A DNA stretch of 64,000 nucleotides from JABMOV01 sp964344305. Lineage in GTDB: Bacteria; Fidelibacterota; Marinisomatia; Marinisomatales; JABMOV01. Made by a program: the position numbers and the translations under genes. Positions 53,478 to 62,102 of the stretch are shown one piece after another. The first letter of the stretch is position 1. The number at the start of each line of letters is the position of its first letter. The notes under the pieces were generated by a model, which saw nothing but the letters and a program-made list of their open reading frames with translations, did not search any database and was not told the origin of the DNA. The stretch spans positions 124,001 through 188,000 of the forward strand of contig CAYFMT010000001.1 of assembly GCA_964344305.1 (NCBI GenBank). The letters run 5' to 3'.

Positions 53478-54240
53478 AAAAACATCCCTAATGACACATG
53501 TGGTGGCGGGGTATCCAACAATGGAGGACACTGAGAACTTGGTGCTTGCCATGTCAAAGGTCGGGGTCTCATTTATCGAGATACAAATACCTTTTTCTGA
53601 TCCTGTGGCTGATGGCCCAACGATTATGAGGGCAAACCAGCATTCTCTTGAGCAGGGGACCACGCCTGAAGATTGTGTCAATCTCATGGCACGGCTATCT
53701 GCCAGGATTGACACACCCTTGCTTTTTATGACCTATTTCAATATTGTTTATAAATATGGCGTACAACAATTTTGTAGACGAACGAAGGAGGCAGGTGGAT
53801 ATGGCTTAATTATACCTGACATGCCCTACCACCAGGAACCCCAGGAACATTTTCTTGACGCCTGTCGAACAAATGACCTGAATGCCATTCAAGTCATATC
53901 GCCGATTACACCGAAAGAACGACTTAAGGAAATTGCCCGGGTTTCCAGCGGATTTGTGTACTGTGTGTCCAGAGCTGGCACAACAGGAGAACAAAAAGAA
54001 CTGAATTCAGATTTAAGCGCATATTTAAAGAGAGTTCGTAAGACTATACAGTTACCGCTTGCCCTGGGTTTTGGAATATCTTCGGTAGATCAGGTTCGGA
54101 CAGCCTCCCAGTTGGCAGATATCGTTGTTATTGGAAGCAGGATTATCAATATTGTCAATGAGTCAACACGGGATAGTTTACTGGATAATGTTTCATTATT
54201 TATTAGGGGCTTATTAGAACCAGATCAACCCCAAGGATGA
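53461..54240 (+). CDS. trpA: Tryptophan synthase alpha chain
   Basis: 259 residues. FIEIQIPFSDPVADGPTIMRANQHSLEQG carries the catalytic Glu and Asp of the indole-glycerol-phosphate lyase site. GLIIPDMPYHQ, FVYCVSRAGTTGEQ (loop 6) and ALGFGIS are family motifs. It forms the alpha-beta complex that channels indole. The 17-bp overlap with trpB is large, but the start MTPANKKTSLMTHVVAGYP fits the family. Last trp gene; no terminator follows closely. Confidence 0.96.
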   Translation: MTPANKKTSLMTHVVAGYPTMEDTENLVLAMSKVGVSFIEIQIPFSDPVADGPTIMRANQHSLEQGTTPEDCVNLMARLSARIDTPLLFMTYFNIVYKYGVQQFCRRTKEAGGYGLIIPDMPYHQEPQEHFLDACRTNDLNAIQVISPITPKERLKEIARVSSGFVYCVSRAGTTGEQKELNSDLSAYLKRVRKTIQLPLALGFGISSVDQVRTASQLADIVVIGSRIINIVNESTRDSLLDNVSLFIRGLLEPDQPQG

Positions 54241-54307
54241 TCCTAAATATTTACCTTTCGATTAAAGGAGATGATAGCCTAAATTGAGACGATGTGATCG
54301 AGGTAGA

Positions 54308-55216
54308 ATGCGGATAGCTTTCATAACATATTTGCTGATAATTATTTCTCCTATTGGGTCCTTAAACGCCCAATCAGGAATGTATCCCATGGAGAACTAT
54401 GTAGGCGGAGGCATCGGATACAGCCCCATGTACATTTCTCTGGATTCGATTCCCGGAGCATCCCTGATAAAAAAAGCAGGACTGAACCCCAATAATTTTT
54501 CTTCTCCATTCGTCATGCAGGGCGGCGAGGCCTTTACCCATATGGCAGGACGCTGGCGACTGGGTGGCTATGCGGGGATTGGAGCCATGAGTATCAGTTC
54601 TGTACCCGATGTGAGATTATTTGTCAATCGAGACACCGAAGACGGTTTTCAAAGCATTCCATCCAATATCACAGATACGCCGGACACATCCATTTCCTAT
54701 ATCGGAGGTTTTTCACCTACCATACAGGCAAGGTTTTCCTTTGCACTTGGCGCTATTTCCATTGAGTACGTCATGCCGATCCTCCGGGATATAGAACTCG
54801 CAACAGGCGCCATGTTTGGGCTGGGAACTGTTAATCTCAGCCTGGATCAACATTCCGGTACGGCACGGTGGGGCACAGTATTTAACAACCTCTACGGTCA
54901 GTACGTGGACAGCACACTCTACTATGAGGTGGACAGCGTGGGCGCATTTAATGGTGTCCAGAGCGGTGGACTTGTCTCGGCTCCCCTTACGTCCCAGTAC
55001 TCCACCATTGGTGGAACCTTTTTTAATTTCCAGCCTTATGTAGCCATTAAATGGCAGGTCATGGATCGCATGGGTCTCCGTATCAGTGTCGGGTTTCATA
55101 AAGGAACACTTGGCGCAGGGAAATGGTATTTGAATGACCGGGTACCCATCAGCGATTCACCTGAATCGGGATTGCAGGGGATTGCCATCCGAACGATGCT
55201 CTACTTCGGCCTCTAA
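54308..55216 (+). CDS. Outer-membrane beta-barrel protein, unknown function
   Basis: 302 residues from the ATG at 54308 with GAGGT before it; an upstream ATG at 54284 would put an arginine-rich stretch before the signal peptide MRIAFITYLLIIISPIGSLNA. Gly-aromatic-rich alternating strands run to the end (LQGIAIRTMLYFGL), the pattern of a barrel whose last strand is aromatic. I recognise no specific family. It lies 67 bp after trpA and 20 bp before the S41 protease, and may be transcribed with the latter. Confidence 0.65.
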   Translation: MRIAFITYLLIIISPIGSLNAQSGMYPMENYVGGGIGYSPMYISLDSIPGASLIKKAGLNPNNFSSPFVMQGGEAFTHMAGRWRLGGYAGIGAMSISSVPDVRLFVNRDTEDGFQSIPSNITDTPDTSISYIGGFSPTIQARFSFALGAISIEYVMPILRDIELATGAMFGLGTVNLSLDQHSGTARWGTVFNNLYGQYVDSTLYYEVDSVGAFNGVQSGGLVSAPLTSQYSTIGGTFFNFQPYVAIKWQVMDRMGLRISVGFHKGTLGAGKWYLNDRVPISDSPESGLQGIAIRTMLYFGL

Positions 55217-55236
55217 TAGAATAACCACAACATTTT

Positions 55237-56868
55237 ATGAAAAATAGATTAGAAAAAAACCGACCTATCCTTGTCTCCTTGATAACAGGAGTTCTTCTCA
55301 CCATCCTGGTGTTGATTCCATTCACAAAAATGGCTTATTCCTATGGGAATAATCCGTTTTCCACAATCAAAAACAAAATGCAGGTTTTGAATCAGATATT
55401 GGTTTACATCAATGAGCTGTATTTCGAAGCCGTGGATATGGAAGATCTTATGGATGGAGCATTCACGGGAATCATGAAAGAGCTGGACCCACATTCCGTG
55501 TTCATCCCTGCGAAAGAGATGGAGGAAATAGATGAACAATTCAGAGGAAATTTTCAGGGGATCGGTATAGAGTTTGATATTTTGAATGGCTATATCACCG
55601 TTATTGCACCTGTGGCTGACAGCCCGTCAGAAAAAGTAGGGTTGCAGCCCGGCGATAAAATCATTGCCATCAATGGTGAAGATGCGTTTGAGATCACCAA
55701 AAAGGAAGTGTTTGAAAAACTTCGGGGACCAAAGGGCACATCCGTAGATGTGACTATTCGTCGTTCCGGAGAAAAGAAACCTTTTGATGTAACCATCATT
55801 CGGGATCATATTCCCATCTACAGTGTCAGAGCAGCCGTGATGCTGGATGATACCACCGGTTATATCTGGCTGACAAGGTTTTCCGCCACATCTATCAAAG
55901 AAGTCCAATCGGCACTGGCCAAACTGCGCTCTGAAAACATGACCCAGTTGGTGTTTGATCTTCGAAACAACAGTGGGGGATATCTTGATCAGGCTGCGGC
56001 CATTGCAGATTTATTCATCGTTTCGGAAGACACCCTGGTTTACACAAAGGGAAAACGAAGGGATGTGGAACAGGTCTATGTTGGAGATACCAGGACCGGA
56101 GAGGATGATTTTCCTGTTATCATTCTGGTTAATCGTGGGTCTGCAAGTGCCAGCGAGATTGTTGCAGGGGCAGTCCAGGATCTTGATCGCGGAATTATCG
56201 TGGGTGAAACCACCTTCGGAAAGGGTCTTGTACAGAGACAAATACCCCTTCAGGATGGATCAGCAATACGGGTGACCATTGCACGGTACTTCACTCCCAG
56301 TGGACGCCTGATTCAGCGTCCATTCGAGAATGGTGATACACATGCTTATTACAAAGAGCTGTACGAAAAAAACAGGGAAGAGAAACTGGATTCATTGAAG
56401 GAGACGCTTCCGAAGTATACCACAAGGGCAGGAAGGACTGTATATGGTGGGGGTGGAATTACACCTGATGTCTATCTTCCATTTAAAAACACATCCCTTG
56501 AGGAAACACGTAAATTGTTGTGGAATTCCAAACGACCAATTTTTAATTGGTCATCCCAATACGCACAAAAAGCAAAAGGATCGTTTTCTGATTTTGATGA
56601 TTTTAAATCCAACTGGGCCCTGGAGGACAAAGACCTGGATGATTTCATCGTGTATCTGGATGAAAACGAAATTCCCTATGACCTGGAGTCAATTGAAACA
56701 GATAAATCTGTGCTGATATCGAACATTAAGGCAGAGATAGCCGGAGCGCTCTGGAGTCGAAATGAAGCAGTGGGTATTCGATTGACCAATGATAACCAGG
56801 TGATGGGAGCATTGGAGCACTTTAACGAAGCCAGACAATTCGTTGGTGATAAAAAATCTCTACCCTGA
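55237..56868 (+). CDS. S41-family C-terminal processing protease
   Basis: 543 residues. A signal anchor at about 10-30 is followed by an N-terminal helical region, a PDZ domain (about 110-200, VGLQPGDKIIAINGEDAF) and the S41 core. The catalytic serine lies in NRGSASASEIVAGA (Ser304 by alignment with CtpA) and the general-base lysine is Lys329 in TTFGKGLVQ. DLRNNSGGYLDQA completes the active-site scaffold. The C-terminal 140 residues are extra, with an acidic YAQKAKGSFSDFDDFKSNW. It is probably periplasmic and acts on envelope protein C-termini. Confidence 0.92.
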   Translation: MKNRLEKNRPILVSLITGVLLTILVLIPFTKMAYSYGNNPFSTIKNKMQVLNQILVYINELYFEAVDMEDLMDGAFTGIMKELDPHSVFIPAKEMEEIDEQFRGNFQGIGIEFDILNGYITVIAPVADSPSEKVGLQPGDKIIAINGEDAFEITKKEVFEKLRGPKGTSVDVTIRRSGEKKPFDVTIIRDHIPIYSVRAAVMLDDTTGYIWLTRFSATSIKEVQSALAKLRSENMTQLVFDLRNNSGGYLDQAAAIADLFIVSEDTLVYTKGKRRDVEQVYVGDTRTGEDDFPVIILVNRGSASASEIVAGAVQDLDRGIIVGETTFGKGLVQRQIPLQDGSAIRVTIARYFTPSGRLIQRPFENGDTHAYYKELYEKNREEKLDSLKETLPKYTTRAGRTVYGGGGITPDVYLPFKNTSLEETRKLLWNSKRPIFNWSSQYAQKAKGSFSDFDDFKSNWALEDKDLDDFIVYLDENEIPYDLESIETDKSVLISNIKAEIAGALWSRNEAVGIRLTNDNQVMGALEHFNEARQFVGDKKSLP

Positions 56869-56951
56869 TGCTCAGGTTTATTGACTTTCCATGGATGTAG
56901 TGATAATTTTTCAGACGAACACAAGAAAATTTGGAGGAATAAAAGAATATT

Positions 56952-57566
56952 ATGGTTGACTATTTTAATCAAGGTGGTGCCTTTATGTGGCCAATCCTGG
57001 TGGCATTGGTCTTTGGGTTGGCATTTTCCCTGGAAAGACTTTACTCTCTTATCATGTCCTCAATTAACTCAAAGAAATTCTTTGCTGACATTCAGCAAAC
57101 ACTGACTGAAAATGGTGTAGATTCTGCCGTTGAACTGTGTGAATCCACTCGCGGTCCTGTCGCCGAAATTTTTCACGCTGGATTGACAAGGATGCATCGC
57201 GGCTTAAGCGAAGTAGAAAAAGCCATTCAAAATGCCGGCGCAGTAGAGATGGCCTTTTTAGAGAAAAACATGATTTGGCTGAATGCCGTTGTTACCATTG
57301 CTCCCATGCTTGGGTTTACGGGGACGGTTATAGGTATGATTGCAGCATTTGACGCTATTAAAGCTGCCAACGACATTTCCCCTGCGGTGGTTGCCGGTGG
57401 TATTTCCCAGGCGCTTCTCACAACAGCATTTGGTCTCATTGTGGCCATGATCATTCAGATGTTTCAGAATTTCTTTGTATCCCGGATTGACAAACTCATC
57501 CTGGATATGGAAGAACAGTCTGTGCGTCTTGTAGACCATCTTTACGAAGCTGAAGCGAAGAAATAA
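56952..57566 (+). CDS. exbB: ExbB/TolQ/MotA-family proton channel protein
   Basis: 204 residues with three membrane helices: MWPILVALVFGLAFSLERLYSL, WLNAVVTIAPMLGFTGTVIGMIAAF and GGISQALLTTAFGLIVAMIIQM. GTVIGMI and A-L-x-T-T-x-x-G are the family signature. It makes the inner-membrane channel that powers TonB. An AATTTGGAGG site lies before the ATG. First gene of exbB-exbD-exbD-tonB. Confidence 0.93.
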   Translation: MVDYFNQGGAFMWPILVALVFGLAFSLERLYSLIMSSINSKKFFADIQQTLTENGVDSAVELCESTRGPVAEIFHAGLTRMHRGLSEVEKAIQNAGAVEMAFLEKNMIWLNAVVTIAPMLGFTGTVIGMIAAFDAIKAANDISPAVVAGGISQALLTTAFGLIVAMIIQMFQNFFVSRIDKLILDMEEQSVRLVDHLYEAEAKK

Positions 57567-57574
57567 TCTCTGCT

Positions 57575-57973
57575 ATGGCCTTAAAAAAGCGCAGATTTAA
57601 AGGCGGAGAAATTCCAACCTCATCCATGGCAGATATTGCCTTCCTCCTCCTTATTTTCTTTCTGGTCACCACCACCATTGATACAGAAAAAGGATTGGGC
57701 ATTGTGTTACCGGCTGAAGGTCAGGAATTGGAAATTAAGAAGACAAACATTCTTAATTGCCTTCTGAACTCATCCGGAAAAGTTCTGCTTGGAAAAGAGC
57801 CTATTGAAATCAAAGATATCAATAGGGAAGTGAAAAAAAGACTTCAGGAAAACAGCAAATTAATTATTTCTGTGAAGGCCCACGAACAGGCGAAATACAC
57901 AGATTATATCCGTGTTATTGATCAGCTGAAAATGGCCAACGCAACCCGCATATCCATAGCGAATACAGAATAA
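57575..57973 (+). CDS. exbD: ExbD-family protein, first copy
   Basis: 132 residues with one N-terminal membrane helix (MADIAFLLLIFFLVTTTI) whose Asp23-type residue carries the proton path, then a periplasmic domain. The sequence KGGEIPTSSMADIAFLLLIFFLVTT is the ExbD/TolR signature. It works with ExbB and TonB. It overlaps the second exbD gene by 1 bp. Confidence 0.92.
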   Translation: MALKKRRFKGGEIPTSSMADIAFLLLIFFLVTTTIDTEKGLGIVLPAEGQELEIKKTNILNCLLNSSGKVLLGKEPIEIKDINREVKKRLQENSKLIISVKAHEQAKYTDYIRVIDQLKMANATRISIANTE

Positions 57974-58383
57974 TGAAATTCAGTAAAAAGACTAAACTTT
58001 CCAGTGAAATCCCTACGGCATCCATGCCGGATATTATTTTTATGCTACTTGTGTTTTTCATGGTGACCACGGTCCTCCGTGAATATGCCGGGTTGCAGGT
58101 GAATCTGCCAAAAGCAAAGCGGATTGAAAAACTGGAAGGCAAACGCCATATTGCCCACATCTGGTTATCCAAGGATGGACTGGTTTCCATTGAGGATAAA
58201 CTGTATGCCATGAACAATGTTAGGGATGTCATGTACGACAAACGTGCTGCAGATCCCCAGATCACAGTTTCCCTAAAAGCTGACCTGGCTGCGAAGATGG
58301 AAAATGTTTCAAAACTGCACGGCGAATTACGCAAGGCAGATGCATTGAAATTGAATTATTCGGCTAAACTGGAGGTGGATTGA
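57973..58383 (+). CDS. exbD: ExbD-family protein, second copy
   Basis: 136 residues with the same layout: LSSEIPTASMPDIIFMLLVFFMVTTVLR, where the helix Asp is conserved, then a periplasmic domain ending LNYSAKLEVD. The two copies are diverged paralogues, as often seen in Bacteroidota, where they may form heteromeric ExbD. Placed directly after the first copy. Confidence 0.92.
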   Translation: MKFSKKTKLSSEIPTASMPDIIFMLLVFFMVTTVLREYAGLQVNLPKAKRIEKLEGKRHIAHIWLSKDGLVSIEDKLYAMNNVRDVMYDKRAADPQITVSLKADLAAKMENVSKLHGELRKADALKLNYSAKLEVD

Positions 58384-58384
58384 T

Positions 58385-58999
58385 ATGTCATCCAATCCGT
58401 TGGCCAATAATTACCCTGTAACATCTCGCACATCAAGCGTAGTTGGAATTGGAATTTTGATAGGATTATTCCTGGCTTTTCCTCGGTTTATAAATACCGT
58501 GGAGTTTGAAGAGACAGAGCAAATAATTATTGAGAATATTGACATTCCACAAACACAGCAATTTGATCGTCCACCACCTCCCGCACGTCCTTCAGTGCCC
58601 ATTGAGTCTGAAAGTGAAGATATTGCTGATGATTTAACCATTGAAGAAACGGATCTTGAATCATTTGAGGCATGGGATGCCCCACCACCACCACCAAGCG
58701 GTCCACAGGTTAGGTTTATTCCTTACGATGATCCTCCCACACCTATGAAACCCATTGCACCAAAATATCCTGAAATCGCCCAGGAAGCAGGGATTGAAGG
58801 CGTGGTCATTATCCAGGCCTTTATTGATGAGAAGGGACGCGTAAAAGAAACGATTGTTTTAAAAGGCATACCAAATACAGGATTGGACGAAGCAGCCATT
58901 GAGGCCATACGAAACACGAAGTTTAAACCAGCAAAACAGCGTGAGCGAGCTGTGGGTGTTTGGATTTCTATCCCCGTGAACTTCAAACTGAAAAACTAG
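58385..58999 (+). CDS. tonB: TonB-family energy transducer
   Basis: 204 residues. A membrane helix near 18-35 is followed by a proline-rich region (FDRPPPPARPSVPIES, PPPPPSGPQV) and a C-terminal TonB domain of about 85 residues: PIAPKYPEIAQEAGIEGVVIIQAFIDEKGRVKET, ending WISIPVNFKLKN. It spans the periplasm to contact receptors such as the one at 1482-4550. It starts 1 bp after exbD and is followed by a terminator. Confidence 0.93.
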   Translation: MSSNPLANNYPVTSRTSSVVGIGILIGLFLAFPRFINTVEFEETEQIIIENIDIPQTQQFDRPPPPARPSVPIESESEDIADDLTIEETDLESFEAWDAPPPPPSGPQVRFIPYDDPPTPMKPIAPKYPEIAQEAGIEGVVIIQAFIDEKGRVKETIVLKGIPNTGLDEAAIEAIRNTKFKPAKQRERAVGVWISIPVNFKLKN

Positions 59000-59026
59000 A
59001 ATTAACTAAATAATAGCTCAATTGTA

Positions 59027-59056
59027 ATCCCATCATGAAAATGATGGGATTTTTTT
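59027..59056 (+). terminator. Intrinsic terminator of exbB-exbD-exbD-tonB
   Basis: ATCCCATCAT (59027-59036) and ATGATGGGAT (59041-59050) pair with a GAAA loop, followed by six T. It comes 28 bp after the tonB stop and separates the operon from the second TonB-like gene. Confidence 0.95.
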
Positions 59057-59110
59057 ATAGCATTTTTTAAACGGGTTCTGTTATAATGTATTAAACGGTG
59101 GGAGGAAAAT

Positions 59111-59737
59111 ATGCAGTATACATCGCTATCGCTACATGAGCGGAACTATAACATAGTTGTCCGTACAACAACCATTCTCACACTTCTTTCGGTTGGGATG
59201 ATTTTTTATATCTTTCCTGAACCAATAGAAAATGGTCTGGCGCCAAAGGCTATTCCCAAAATTGACAGGAACATTCCAATCATACCACCTACAGAATTGG
59301 AACCCCCTGCTAAATCCGAGCCAGTTAGACCGGGAATATTGAATCCGGTGGATGAACCGGACCCGATAGATAATGTGGTCAATAATCCATTTGATTTTAG
59401 GCTTTATAAACCGGCACCTATCCACAAAATATGGACAAACAATGGTAATGAATTCGAAGTAATTCATGGATTTGAACCGGTACCAATAACTCACATAAAG
59501 CCTCATTACCCTGAGTTTGCACTGGATATGGGCATAGAAGGCACTGTACACATTCTGGTTTTTATAGACAGGGATGGAGAGGTACAGGATGCAAAGATTC
59601 AGGCAAAATCCGATCCTTATGGATTTGGTGAAGCAGCCATTGCAGCCATTATGAATACCCGATTCGAACCGGCCATCATGGGGAGGGAACGAGTCAATGT
59701 TCAGGTCACCATGCCGTTTCATTTCAAAATCAGATAG
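59111..59737 (+). CDS. Second TonB-family protein
   Basis: 208 residues with an N-terminal membrane helix (TILTLLSVGMIFYIF), a proline-rich spacer (IPPTELEPPAKSEPV) and a TonB C-terminal domain (HIKPHYPEFALDMGIEGTVHILVFIDRDGEVQDA, ending VTMPFHFKIR). It is a paralogue of the preceding tonB but has its own ribosome site (GGGAGG) after a terminator, so it may be expressed separately and serve different receptors. Confidence 0.9.
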   Translation: MQYTSLSLHERNYNIVVRTTTILTLLSVGMIFYIFPEPIENGLAPKAIPKIDRNIPIIPPTELEPPAKSEPVRPGILNPVDEPDPIDNVVNNPFDFRLYKPAPIHKIWTNNGNEFEVIHGFEPVPITHIKPHYPEFALDMGIEGTVHILVFIDRDGEVQDAKIQAKSDPYGFGEAAIAAIMNTRFEPAIMGRERVNVQVTMPFHFKIR

Positions 59738-59792
59738 ATTGCTGCAAACGTATATTTAGAACTGTTTCATATTTTATAGGGCTCTAAATTCC

Positions 59793-59809
59793 CAGGGAAG
59801 AAATCCCTG
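59793..59809. terminator. Short hairpin between the second TonB gene and priA
   Basis: CAGGGA (59793-59798) pairs with TCCCTG (59804-59809) around AGAAA. The following T-run is interrupted, so it is a weak candidate. Confidence 0.35.
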
Positions 59810-59857
59810 TGATTATCATTATGATTTTTACAAAACTTTTTATTCTCTATAACCAAC

Positions 59858-59863
59858 TATAAT
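59858..59863 (+). promoter_or_regulatory. Candidate -10 box just before priA
   Basis: A perfect TATAAT ends 10 bp before the priA ATG at 59874. No good -35 box lies 17 bp upstream; TTTACA at 59827-59832 with TATAAC at 59848-59853 (15 bp) is an alternative. If TATAAT is used, the transcript would be nearly leaderless. Confidence 0.3.
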
Positions 59864-59873
59864 TTTATTGGTC

Positions 59874-62102
59874 ATGTTTGCAGAAATTGCCTTTCCTATA
59901 TCGAGCTATCAAACCTTTACATACAGTATCCCTGCTAAATTTGAATCACAGGTATGCACAGGGGTTCGTGTTCGAGCCCCCCTGGGCAAACGAAATGTTC
60001 AGGGGATTGTGGTCTCGACAATAGAAAAATCAAACTACCCCGGGAAAATAAAATCCATCTCAGGCGTGATAGATACACAGGCTGTATTGGATGATAATTT
60101 GTGGAAATTAATCCAGTGGATGAGCCAGTATTACTTTACTCCCATTGGACAGGTCGCCCGAACGGTCTTGCCCACCAGGCTTTCAGCCTCTTATGAGCCA
60201 AGAAAAAAATGGAGGGTAGAACCGATTGAGCAACAAGTAGACTGGTCACTGGTGAGACATGCACCGGCCCAAACTCAGCTATTAAAATCTATTCTATCAA
60301 AGGGTAGCAGTTCTTCCTTGTCTGAATATGGTGAAATGGTGAGCAGCCCTTTAACTGTCTGTAAAGCACTGGCGAAAAAAGGCCTCATTCGTTTGGTTGA
60401 TTCAATAGATATTCCAGACACAACGGGATTCACCTTTAAACCCATTCCAAAGACCATCAAATTCTCAGAAATCCAAAAACAGGTATTGTCTGAGATAAAT
60501 ACAGGCATTTCAAACTCGGGTTATACTCCGCATTTATTGCACGGTGTTACAGGAAGTGGCAAGACCGAGATCTATATTGCGGCAGCGGAACATGCATTAG
60601 AACAGGGAAAGTCAGTCATTGTTTTACTACCTGAAATATCACTGACACCGCAAATTGGAGGACGATTTCGATCCGCTTTTGGTGAATCCGTGGGGTTGTG
60701 GCATTCCAAAATGAGCCCGGCACTACGGGCATGGACATGGAAGCGAATGTGCAGCGGAGATTTTAAAGTCATTGTTGGTGCCAGGAGTGCCATTTTCTCT
60801 CCGCTTAAAAACCTGGGGCTAATTATCGTCGATGAAGAGCAGGAACCCACCTTTAAACAGGAGTCACCTGCCCCAAGGTATCATGCAAGAGATGTGGCGC
60901 TGGTTAGGGCGACATTTTCAAATGCCACAGTGTTATTGGCCAGTGCAACCCCAAGTCTGGAGAGTTATTACAACCAAACCCACAAAAAATTGAAATACCT
61001 TAGCCTCCCTGAGCGTTATGGCGGCGCTGTATATCCCCATGTGCATGTGGTAGACATGAAGAGTGAGATAGAGGAATCTGGAAAGACAGGGCAAATATTC
61101 AGTGGACTGCTTCTTGAAAAAATAGAGGACAGGCTAAACAAAGACGAGCAATGTATTATTCTTCATAATCGCCGTGGATATGCACCGGTGCTTCATTGCT
61201 TTTCCTGTGGTGAAATTCTCATGTGTCCCCATTGTCATGTGGCCCTGACCTATCACAAGACACATGGTGGACTTCAGTGCCATTCCTGCGGGTATCTACA
61301 GAGGATTATCCCGGATCAGTGCCCCTCCTGTCAGGGCGAATCATTGAGACTTGCCGGTATGGGCACACAAAAAATTGAAGAACTGCTTGCCAGTACCTTT
61401 CCCGGGATACAAGTCCTTCGGCTAGATCAGGATACAGCAACCTCCACGAAAAAGCTCACAGGCATTCTGGAAGACTTTTCAAGTGGAAAAGGCAATATTC
61501 TTCTGGGCACCCAAATGATTGCCAAGGGTCTGGATTTTGCAAAAGTAACGCTGGCGGGAATTGTAAATGCAGACATGGGACTTATGCTGCCTGACTTTCG
61601 TTCAGGTGAGCGTGTTTTCCAGCTTATTTATCAAACTGCCGGTAGAACTGGACGAAGGGAAAAACCAGGAGAAGTGGTGATTCAAACCTATAATCAGGAC
61701 AATCCAGTCATCAAGCATGCATCTCAACTTCATGTGAGGAATTATTACAATATCGCCCTGGGTGAAAGACAGGAACTAAATTATCCGCCCTTCAGTTGGA
61801 TAATAAAAATTGAATTTTCCGGGAAAGATCTGGATAAATTATTGAAAGCATCACAACGGTTCAAAGCAGGTATTAGACCTCAAAGAAGCGGGATAGAGAT
61901 ACTGGGTCCCGCTCTGTGTTATCGTGAGCGACTCCGGGGTCGATTCCGGTCACAGATTGTTTTTAAATCATCCAAGGATAAAGATCCGAATGGTACAGTC
62001 TTGAGGCGGCTTTTTTCATCAACTGTATTGCCAAAGCTCCAAACATTTAGAAAGGGTGGGCTTATGATTCATCTGGATGTGGATCCTGTCTCACTCATGT
62101 AA
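59874..62102 (+). CDS. priA: Primosomal replication helicase PriA
   Basis: 742 residues from the ATG at 59874. The 3' DNA-binding domain is N-terminal (about 1-105). The helicase has Walker A GVTGSGKT (224-231), the DEEQ box in IIVDEEQEPTFKQE, and LLASATPSLES. The zinc-binding insert shows the Cys pairs CFSCGEILMCPHC and CHSCGYLQRIIPDQCPSC. LGTQMIAKGLDF and QTAGRTGRREKPG are the later helicase motifs. It restarts stalled replication forks. No clear ribosome site is present. Confidence 0.96.
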   Translation: MFAEIAFPISSYQTFTYSIPAKFESQVCTGVRVRAPLGKRNVQGIVVSTIEKSNYPGKIKSISGVIDTQAVLDDNLWKLIQWMSQYYFTPIGQVARTVLPTRLSASYEPRKKWRVEPIEQQVDWSLVRHAPAQTQLLKSILSKGSSSSLSEYGEMVSSPLTVCKALAKKGLIRLVDSIDIPDTTGFTFKPIPKTIKFSEIQKQVLSEINTGISNSGYTPHLLHGVTGSGKTEIYIAAAEHALEQGKSVIVLLPEISLTPQIGGRFRSAFGESVGLWHSKMSPALRAWTWKRMCSGDFKVIVGARSAIFSPLKNLGLIIVDEEQEPTFKQESPAPRYHARDVALVRATFSNATVLLASATPSLESYYNQTHKKLKYLSLPERYGGAVYPHVHVVDMKSEIEESGKTGQIFSGLLLEKIEDRLNKDEQCIILHNRRGYAPVLHCFSCGEILMCPHCHVALTYHKTHGGLQCHSCGYLQRIIPDQCPSCQGESLRLAGMGTQKIEELLASTFPGIQVLRLDQDTATSTKKLTGILEDFSSGKGNILLGTQMIAKGLDFAKVTLAGIVNADMGLMLPDFRSGERVFQLIYQTAGRTGRREKPGEVVIQTYNQDNPVIKHASQLHVRNYYNIALGERQELNYPPFSWIIKIEFSGKDLDKLLKASQRFKAGIRPQRSGIEILGPALCYRERLRGRFRSQIVFKSSKDKDPNGTVLRRLFSSTVLPKLQTFRKGGLMIHLDVDPVSLM

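Noticed and set aside
59132..59722. 196-codon minus-strand frame
   Set aside because: It is the antisense of the second TonB gene and shows no domain.
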